From NCBI GenBank assembly GCA_039029935.1, contig JBCCFC010000056.1, forward strand, positions 1-21,162: 21,162 nucleotides of DNA, read 5' to 3'. Source of the DNA: G039029935 sp039029935. GTDB taxonomy: Bacteria > Chloroflexota > Anaerolineae > Caldilineales > Caldilineaceae. Of the stretch, positions 15,816 to 21,162 are shown piece by piece. The translations under genes were made by a program, and so were the position numbers. Under the pieces are notes generated by a model, which did not search any database, was not told the origin of the DNA, and worked only from the letters and a program-made list of their open reading frames with translations. How positions within the stretch are numbered: the first letter of the stretch is position 1; each line of letters begins with the position of its first letter.

Positions 15816-17252
15816 ATGATAACAAACCAGATACTTTGGGACCGCCGCTGGAAGGCGATTAATAATGTACTTGAACTTATACAAATTCGCTATGAAAAAG
15901 CATTTCAAGAAGAAGATGCTGTTAAGCGAGATTTCACAATTTTTGCGACCTTGTACCAACTTCAATTATTTGGTAAAGCACAATTCCATTTTTTTCATGA
16001 CGGATTCTTTACCAAACAAATTTTTGACTTGGCAGAAATTCCCCAAAACGATAGAACCTTCCAACTGCCTCATTATATTGCCTGTCATTCATTTGAAGAA
16101 CATGTGCTATACAGGACACTAGACCAAATTGCTGAAGATGCGGTCGTCATACAAAGAGCCTCAGAGCAGCGAATAATCAGCATACAGCAGGCTGAAGATG
16201 ACAATCAGGACCCTGAGAAAGCACCCTTTACCTTAGTGGATATTGACAAACTGACTTACAGTGCCCTCCGAAGTGTCAATGACTATCTTGCCAATCCACG
16301 TGAAACCGTTTTAACTTACTTTCAAAAATCAGCCAATGTACGCGTAATTCCTTATGCACCCGTCGCCATGATTGGCATACCCATTACGTCGGTGGGGCTG
16401 CATATGGGGCATGGGGTTGCAGAGGACTTATTGGTCATTCCGCATGAAGTGGCGCACCATCTCTATTGGAATGGCAAAGCAAATACAAATCAGACAATTC
16501 AGCGAGCATTGACGCAGAAAATTGGTGGCAACTCGGTTCGGCGATGGACAGAAGAAATTTTTGCAGATGTCGTTGGTTGTCTCATTGGTGGGCCAGCCGT
16601 CGCCCGTCGTTTTACGGAACTGCAATTGACGGTAATTGGCACTGCGTTTATCGATCCCAATACGGCCTATCCCACGCCAGCGCTACGCCCGTTACTTTTG
16701 GCGTATGCCTTGGACGTCATGGGACATGCTTGCATCGCCAATGAACTCCGTACACTCTGGGAAACCAGGCTATCAGAGCGCATGGTCTATGTCAATCGAG
16801 CGCATCTTTTTGCTGGTTATCAAATTGTTGATGCAGTTTTCGCAATTATCAATCATCATCAGATTCCGGCATGCATGTATTGGTCGAATGGGCAAGCCCA
16901 ATATGATGAACTGTATGAACAATTTACAAACCGGATTCCAGATTTGGTAAATTGTGTTAATGAGAATGATCTTGACCCAGAGAATCTGAATATTCAGACA
17001 AGTTGGCGTGATATGATGATGAATGTATTGGGAAAATCTGAGTTGGATGATTTACCAGAGGACTGGACAGAAGCGATAAACTCAAACAATATACAGGCCG
17101 CAGGCCGTGTTAATCCGATTTCTGTAGATGCCGCAGCTTGGTTGCGGATTTACGATTTTGGTGGGTGGATTACGGCAGGTCCGCAGGGTGGAAATGCTTC
17201 AGGAGACCCATTGCCACCGCCACCACCACCATCCCCCTTACAACAAATGTAA
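15816..17252 (+). CDS. Predicted gluzincin-type metallopeptidase with polyproline tail
   Basis: A protein of 478 residues with no signal peptide; I do not recognise the family by name. HEVAH at 210-214 supplies the HExxH zinc site. WTEEIFADVVG at 244-254 supplies E247 and D251 in the ExxxD arrangement typical of gluzincins, where the Glu is the third zinc ligand. The stretch between them (about 33 residues) and the following small-residue LIGGPAVARR also fit a helix-based peptidase core. The N-terminal 200 residues are mostly helical and of unknown function. The C-terminus is a low-complexity tail with seven consecutive prolines (DPLPPPPPPPSP region). It lies 25 bases after the EAD1-trypsin gene in the same direction, suggesting a two-protease effector operon. 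Activity is inferred from motifs only. Confidence 0.7.
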   Translation: MITNQILWDRRWKAINNVLELIQIRYEKAFQEEDAVKRDFTIFATLYQLQLFGKAQFHFFHDGFFTKQIFDLAEIPQNDRTFQLPHYIACHSFEEHVLYRTLDQIAEDAVVIQRASEQRIISIQQAEDDNQDPEKAPFTLVDIDKLTYSALRSVNDYLANPRETVLTYFQKSANVRVIPYAPVAMIGIPITSVGLHMGHGVAEDLLVIPHEVAHHLYWNGKANTNQTIQRALTQKIGGNSVRRWTEEIFADVVGCLIGGPAVARRFTELQLTVIGTAFIDPNTAYPTPALRPLLLAYALDVMGHACIANELRTLWETRLSERMVYVNRAHLFAGYQIVDAVFAIINHHQIPACMYWSNGQAQYDELYEQFTNRIPDLVNCVNENDLDPENLNIQTSWRDMMMNVLGKSELDDLPEDWTEAINSNNIQAAGRVNPISVDAAAWLRIYDFGGWITAGPQGGNASGDPLPPPPPPSPLQQM

Positions 17253-17327
17253 TTCGTTGTGGGGCATATAACAGAAGTATTTTTATGATACACTAGTCAG
17301 CGATTCACAGATGATGACGACCATGAT

Positions 17328-17386
17328 TCGTTCAGTGCGGGTTGAGTTCATGAGTTTGACCCGCACGGGGTGTGCTCACTGAACGA
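17328..17386. repeat. Composite inverted repeat between convergent genes
   Basis: The outer arms TCGTTCAGTG (17328-17337) and CACTGAACGA (17377-17386) are perfect complements. Inside them GTGCGGGT (17335-17342) pairs with ACCCGCAC (17359-17366). It lies between the ends of the metallopeptidase gene and the convergent NB-ARC gene, where a bidirectional terminator would be expected, though no T-run follows either arm. It shares GTTCAGT and TTCATGAGTT(T)GAC with the inverted repeat at 609-751. The rest of 17253-17473 holds nothing I can identify. Confidence 0.55.
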
Positions 17387-17473
17387 GTGATATGGTGGGT
17401 ATCTTCATGGGAGATGGGAATGATACACTTTCCTTGTTTACACCCTACTTTTTGACACGAAGCATCATATAGA

Positions 17474-19957
17474 TTAGTTGATAGATAATCGTTTTTCTAA
17501 CTCTGCAACCTGTGGATGATTGTGTGTTTCCGCCAGCATAAGAGCATCTCTCCATGCTTGTTTTGCTGCATCAAGGTCATCCATATGCATTTGCATTTCG
17601 CCTAGAGTACGTAATACAAGAACCAAATTGGATATATCTTGAAGTAGATACATCTGTACAATACTCTTTTGAATACAATCAATGGCAACCGTAAACTCTC
17701 TCTTCAAATAATTTACTTTGCTCAGTTCAAAAAGCGACAATGCATAAAATGACTTGCTGCCCATCTGCTCAAAGAGTATGAGACTCCTTTCAAGGAACTG
17801 TTTGGCTGGTTCCAAATCCCCTCTTGCTCGGTACACTTTCCCGAGGCTAAAAAGCGCAGCGGCATATTCGCCTAAATTTTTCGCCTTTTTAGCGAGGGTG
17901 AGAGCCTGTTTCGCATTCACCAGAGCATCTTCGAGTTGTTTCAATTCAAATAATATATCGGTTATCAGGCGATATGTACGAAGTTGCCCAATATCCTCTT
18001 GTGCTTGCTTCTGCGTATGAAGAGCCTCTAAACAGGAGGTATGCGCCTCTGAGTAGTTCTCGTTGCGATAGGCAATTAACCCCTGCCAATAGAGAACTGC
18101 GGCACAACCAACGTCATCGCCCAAAGTGGTACGGATATTTTTGCAGCTAGAGAGTAGCTTCTCGGCCTCTTCATAATTTGACTGCTCAATCTCAATCGTG
18201 GCTTGCTTATAGTGTATATCAGCAACAACACTATCAAATTCTAAATGATACGCAATTTGTTGGCATTGCATAAAAAGTTGACTTGCTTCATCATGGGATC
18301 CTTGTTCAAGACAGGCTGTCCCCCAATGATATAGAAAATGAGCTTCGGGTTCAGTGACTTGAAGAGTTTGCGCACCCTCAACTGCCCATTGATATCCTTG
18401 GCGGGCACGTGAATATTCGGCGCGCATCAACCAAGGCTTTGTCAGATTCTCTGCATAGTCAAGAACCAACTGCCATCGTTGAAGACGATACGCTGTCTCC
18501 ATACCAAACATGATATCATCCATGTGCGCATCAAAATCTTCATAATTGGGTTGATTTTGGTGTGCCAAGGCTAGATAGAATTCTGCGAGTCGTTGCTCTG
18601 GGTTATTTTCTGGCGTAAACTGCTGCTCCACCAACTGCTCTTGCGCAAAATCGGCGAGTAGTGGATGTTGCTGATATCGTTCGTCATCTTCATTCACTAA
18701 CGATAGTGCGCTCAAGTCCATCAGATAGTCTTCAACAGTTATTTCATCGAACATCGCGACATAGGCCAATGCTTCAACACCAAATGTGCGTCCAGTAAAA
18801 ACACCGAGCAAGGCAAAGAGCAATCTTAACTCAGGCGTCAAAACATCCCAACTGACCAAAAAGGACGCTCTAACAGCGCGGTCACTGATTCCAAGGTCAA
18901 GTCGATAGCTGGCTATCTGCAGCCGTGTCACCATTGCGGCCAATTTTTGACGAGGGCGAGACCGTAGCCGTTGTGCCACAAGTTCGACAGCAAGCGGCAG
19001 GCAGTGTAATAACTTACAGATTTCCAGAGCCGCATCTTGCTCAGAGTCTACACGGGATTCTCCAATCGTTCTTGTCAATAGCTCGATACATTGTTGTTCC
19101 GCCAATCCATCCAAAACTAAACAGTTGGCATTGAGCGCAACCGCAATATCTTGATTACGAGTCGTAATTAAAACCGAGCAATCTGACGCATTGGGCATCA
19201 ACAACTGTCCCTGTTCAAGGCTACTTACATCATCCAATACGATGAGTACCTGTTTGTCAGCCAGCATATTTCGTACAGCAGCGGCGCGACTCTCCGCACT
19301 GGAGATGCTACTAAAGTCGTGGTTATACGCCTGCGCCCATGATTGCAAAATATCCAGCGGATTATCAGTGGCAACCCGCGCCCAGAGAATACCATCACGG
19401 AATCGTTCTTGCAGTTGATGGGCAATATGTGTGGCCAATGTGGTTTTACCAATACCACCCATCCCAACTAGGGCTGCAATTTTTATACTCGGTGTCGCAG
19501 CTTGATTCAACATACTTGGAGCCAGCCAATCAATGATTTCTAATGTCTCATCTCGTCGCTCCACAAAGTGAGGTGTATAGCTTGGCACTTGAATAGGTAC
19601 AAGAGTCGAAGTTGACACAAACCTTTCATCAATAGCACTTAATCGAAATGTACGCCGCTCGCCTTCATCCAATGGATGCCACTGCCACTCTTCAACCAAA
19701 ATTTGCCATACTTCTTCAAACTGAGCATGGTCACGACGCAACAACAGTTCATCCCACAGATAATAGAGAAATCGAGTACGGTGCTTTCGTTCTGCGGGGG
19801 TCACTTCGCCGCGCTCCCATTTACTCATTGTTTGATAGGCAAACTTGCCTGTTAGCTGAAAGTAGCGCGCCATTCTTTCAAGGGTATAGATGGGGTCTTG
19901 CACACGACGCAGGTCAGTTAAAAACTCTAATCGTCCAGGATTCTGTACTCCAGGCAT
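17474..19957 (-). CDS. HTH-NB-ARC-TPR STAND regulator
   Basis: A cytoplasmic protein of 827 residues. Residues about 29-60 resemble an XRE-type helix-turn-helix, including MSKWERGEVTP. An NB-ARC (AP-ATPase) module follows. It has Walker A GMGGIGKT (165-172, K171), Walker B LIVLDD (238-243), LITTR (264-267 region) and an LPLA motif (320-323) corresponding to GLPLA of plant resistance proteins and APAF1. A winged-helix segment leads into TPRs from about 460 to the C-terminus. STAND proteins of this layout act as NTP-driven switches held off until the repeat arm binds a ligand. An N-terminal HTH points to transcriptional control as output, without a fused toxin. It is convergent with the protease operon and divergent from the small peptide gene at 20286. 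The ribosome-binding site before the ATG is weak. Confidence 0.88.
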   Translation of the reverse strand: MPGVQNPGRLEFLTDLRRVQDPIYTLERMARYFQLTGKFAYQTMSKWERGEVTPAERKHRTRFLYYLWDELLLRRDHAQFEEVWQILVEEWQWHPLDEGERRTFRLSAIDERFVSTSTLVPIQVPSYTPHFVERRDETLEIIDWLAPSMLNQAATPSIKIAALVGMGGIGKTTLATHIAHQLQERFRDGILWARVATDNPLDILQSWAQAYNHDFSSISSAESRAAAVRNMLADKQVLIVLDDVSSLEQGQLLMPNASDCSVLITTRNQDIAVALNANCLVLDGLAEQQCIELLTRTIGESRVDSEQDAALEICKLLHCLPLAVELVAQRLRSRPRQKLAAMVTRLQIASYRLDLGISDRAVRASFLVSWDVLTPELRLLFALLGVFTGRTFGVEALAYVAMFDEITVEDYLMDLSALSLVNEDDERYQQHPLLADFAQEQLVEQQFTPENNPEQRLAEFYLALAHQNQPNYEDFDAHMDDIMFGMETAYRLQRWQLVLDYAENLTKPWLMRAEYSRARQGYQWAVEGAQTLQVTEPEAHFLYHWGTACLEQGSHDEASQLFMQCQQIAYHLEFDSVVADIHYKQATIEIEQSNYEEAEKLLSSCKNIRTTLGDDVGCAAVLYWQGLIAYRNENYSEAHTSCLEALHTQKQAQEDIGQLRTYRLITDILFELKQLEDALVNAKQALTLAKKAKNLGEYAAALFSLGKVYRARGDLEPAKQFLERSLILFEQMGSKSFYALSLFELSKVNYLKREFTVAIDCIQKSIVQMYLLQDISNLVLVLRTLGEMQMHMDDLDAAKQAWRDALMLAETHNHPQVAELEKRLSIN

Positions 19958-20051
19958 AATTTTCTTGACTCGTTACATTTTCTTCATAGAAACACACTTT
20001 TCATCATGCTTTGAATGCTTCTATCAAAATAAGGGTGGAAATTCAATTTTT

Positions 20052-20090
20052 GAGGGGTTTATACCCAATACCAAGGGCTGACAACCCCTC
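20052..20090. repeat. 8-bp-arm inverted repeat in the divergent promoter region
   Basis: GAGGGGTT at 20052-20059 is perfectly complementary to AACCCCTC at 20083-20090, with a possible inner CCC/GGG pairing. It lies about 100 bases upstream of the NB-ARC start codon and about 200 bases upstream of the peptide gene. Operator, leader hairpin or terminator are all possible. Confidence 0.4.
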
Positions 20091-20223
20091 GTCGCCCCTG
20101 CCATACTATAGATGTTGCAAGCGGAAAGATGTACATCACTCTACAGCACAAGGTGACTGTAGAACCAACTAAATAAAGAATCATTGCTTGTTGAGGACAT
20201 ACGTGTGCCACCTTGAACTATCA

Positions 20224-20277
20224 ATAAAAGGTGGGGGGACCCCACTCAATGAGCTCCTTTTATCAAATTTTAAGGAG
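20224..20277 (+). promoter_or_regulatory. Leader with two mutually exclusive hairpins controlling a ribosome-binding site
   Basis: Hairpin A pairs ATAAAAGG (20224-20231) with CCTTTTAT (20256-20263), enclosing a tight GTGGGG/CCCCAC stem (20231-20236 and 20240-20245); G20231 can join only one of the two stems. Hairpin B pairs CTCCTT (20254-20259) with the ribosome-binding site AAGGAG (20272-20277), which sits eight bases before the ATG at 20286. The two share 20256-20259, so they cannot coexist: A would free the ribosome-binding site, B would mask it. This layout fits a translational switch, but pairing was done by eye and no ligand class is recognised. Confidence 0.45.
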
Positions 20278-20285
20278 ACTTTGAG

Positions 20286-20456
20286 ATGAGTATTGTTCGA
20301 CAACGATTCACAAAACTACGATTATTTGCTGCTGCTTTCGTTATTGCCACTGCTATGTATGCTATGCCTATGTTGGTTAGCGAGATGACGGATTTAGTGA
20401 CTGTGCCTGCTGCTCATGCTGGCTTCCATGTATTTGGAGATGATGGCTGTTGCTAA
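20286..20456 (+). CDS. Small exported peptide precursor, mature end GFHVFGDDGCC
   Basis: A 56-codon frame with an excellent ribosome-binding site (AAGGAG, eight bases upstream). The N-terminus carries R5, R7, K10 and R12, followed by a hydrophobic core from about 13 to 31. It ends in PAAHA, a good type I signal peptidase site after A45. Cleavage there would release an 11-residue peptide, GFHVFGDDGCC, ending in two cysteines just before the TAA stop. I do not recognise the family. Its small size, export signal and position beside an HTH-TPR STAND gene suggest a signalling peptide; a modified peptide, a bacteriocin or a small structural peptide are alternatives. The gene is too short for most automatic callers. 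It is read away from the NB-ARC gene and towards the truncated TPR gene. Confidence 0.65.
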   Translation: MSIVRQRFTKLRLFAAAFVIATAMYAMPMLVSEMTDLVTVPAAHAGFHVFGDDGCC

Positions 20457-20509
20457 TCATACACTCATAGAAGCGAGCTAAGGTAGCTGTAGTGTAAAAC
20501 CACATCTTT

Positions 20510-20555
20510 CGAGAAGTTTTATGACGGGCTTCTGGTTATGGAGTAAAACTTCTCG
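20510..20555. terminator. 12-bp stem-loop between convergent genes
   Basis: CGAGAAGTTTTA (20510-20521) is perfectly complementary to TAAAACTTCTCG (20544-20555), with a 22-base loop. It lies between the small peptide gene (+) and the truncated TPR gene (-), the natural place for a shared terminator. There is no proper T-run after either arm, so efficiency is uncertain. Confidence 0.45.
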
Positions 20556-20561
20556 GAATGG

Positions 20562-21032
20562 TTACTCTTGTAAATATATTTTGACCTGTTCTACATGATT
20601 TAATAGTAACTTTTTTAAGGTATCAGTATTATGGTTTTCATCCAGTTGCGTTAAATTATGTAATGCAATGTTAAAAATTTCCAATGCATATTCATAACAT
20701 CCTTGCTCAAAGTAAACTAGCCCTAATTCATCTTGTGCATTACTCATATAGAGAATATTTCCAACTTTTTGCCATGCATTTATGCTTTTGCACAATATTT
20801 CTTTTGCATACAGCCAATTTTTCAGCTTTCTATAGGCTATACCTTGATTGGTATAAACCATTGCTAAATTTTTTTCATCCTGACTTTTTTGAAAAACTGC
20901 TTCCGCCTGTGCAAAAAGAATAAGTGCATAGTTTAGTTGACCAAGGTAACTGTAAATATTACCAAGATTCATGCGCACCATCGCCAAATTGATTGGGTCA
21001 TATATTTGTTCGAATAGATTAATTGGCGTTGG
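20562..21032 (-). pseudogene. TPR protein gene truncated at its 5' end
   Basis: The frame encodes TPRs in good register (NLAMVYTNQGIAYRKL, AQDELGLVYFEQGCYEYAL) and ends at TAA 20562-20564. Going upstream, TPR-like coding continues past the TTG at 20987 and further in-frame codons (LFEQIYDPINLAM) up to about 21032. An in-frame stop then appears where the sequence changes character. No start codon or ribosome-binding site is visible at the upstream end. The gene therefore seems to be the C-terminal remnant, about 156 residues, of a longer TPR protein, possibly another STAND-TPR, cut by the element to its right. A short intact gene starting at an internal TTG or ATG is the alternative. Confidence 0.6.
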
Positions 21033-21162
21033 TCATGGTTCCGTCCAAAAGGGTCTAACACAGGAGTGGAGCCGGGTCTGGGGGAAGCCGTTTTTTTGCG
21101 GGACGCGGAGGGAGGTCAACGTGTTCAAGGAGATAGTCAAAGAGGTTACGAGGGTCAGAACC
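21033..21162 (-). mobile_element. Probable end of an insertion element (continues beyond window)
   Basis: At about 21030 the TPR coding signal stops and the sequence becomes noticeably richer in G and C. The outermost bases GGTCATGGTTCCGTCCAAAA are a plausible terminal repeat, followed within 25 bases by the stop codon of an inward-reading frame, as expected for an insertion sequence end. The other end and any target duplication are outside the window, so family and limits are unknown. Confidence 0.4.
21055..21162 (-). CDS. C-terminal fragment of a possible transposase
   Basis: The last 35 codons of a frame enter from beyond base 21162 and end at TAG 21055-21057. The fragment contains DPRNLFDYLLEHVD followed by a basic, Pro-rich tail (PPRPAKKRLPPDP). 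That tail style is common at transposase C-termini, but the fragment is too short to place in a family. Its position just inside the abrupt sequence boundary is the main argument for a transposase. Confidence 0.35.
   Translation of the reverse strand, partial: GSDPRNLFDYLLEHVDLPPRPAKKRLPPDPAPLLC

Larger units (their letters stand above)
19958..20285. other. Divergent intergenic region with two structured elements
   Basis: This 328-base region must hold the promoter of the NB-ARC gene on the - strand and that of the small peptide gene on the + strand. It contains the inverted repeat at 20052-20090 and the leader hairpins at 20224-20277. I see no gene of its own and no promoter hexamer pair convincing enough to call. 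Confidence 0.5.

Overview
Organism. The window looks like a chromosomal accessory region of a filamentous or multicellular Chloroflexota bacterium (Anaerolineae/Caldilineae-like). This is inferred from gene style: giant secreted proteins with Thr/Pro-rich (TPTPT) stalks, plant-type leucine-rich repeats (LRRs), FN3 and LamG domains, C-termini ending in a YLPxV-like motif, and a high density of CHAT/STAND/TPR genes. No rRNA, tRNA or housekeeping gene is present to confirm it.

Layout, left half (1-14434). A two-gene module occurs twice in tandem, all on the + strand. Each copy is an intracellular CHAT (caspase-like)-STAND NTPase-TPR protein followed by a very large exported LRR-FN3-LamG-zincin-like protein. 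In copy 1 only the C-terminal TPR end of the CHAT gene is in the window (1-567); its partner is 778-5502. Copy 2 is complete (5774-9499 and 9605-14434). The exported partners are clear paralogues from the LRR cap to the C-terminus. They differ at the front: copy 1 has a mucin-like stalk and about 4 LRRs, copy 2 an SH3-like domain and about 14 LRRs. A roughly 140-base imperfect inverted repeat sits between the two genes of copy 1, and a 25-bp-arm perfect palindrome separates the copies.

Layout, middle (14435-17252). A likely operon encodes an EAD1-type effector-associated domain fused to a trypsin-like serine protease (14789-15790) and, 25 bases later, a predicted HExxH...ExxxD metallopeptidase with a polyproline tail (15816-17252).

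Layout, right part (17253-21162). On the - strand lies an HTH-NB-ARC-TPR STAND regulator (17474-19957). Diverging from it is a 56-codon gene for a small exported peptide (20286-20456) with a structured leader. Converging on the peptide gene is a 5'-truncated TPR gene (20562-21032), which is cut by sequence that looks like the end of an insertion element (about 21033-21162).

How the parts may work together. The CHAT-STAND-TPR, EAD1-protease and NB-ARC-TPR architectures belong to the NTP-dependent conflict systems of multicellular bacteria. The region therefore reads as a protease-rich defence or self/non-self signalling island. The repeated pairing of a cytosolic CHAT-STAND sensor with an exported LRR/zincin protein, and the small secreted peptide beside an HTH-TPR STAND protein, are the two arrangements most likely to be undescribed systems. 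These functional readings are inference.
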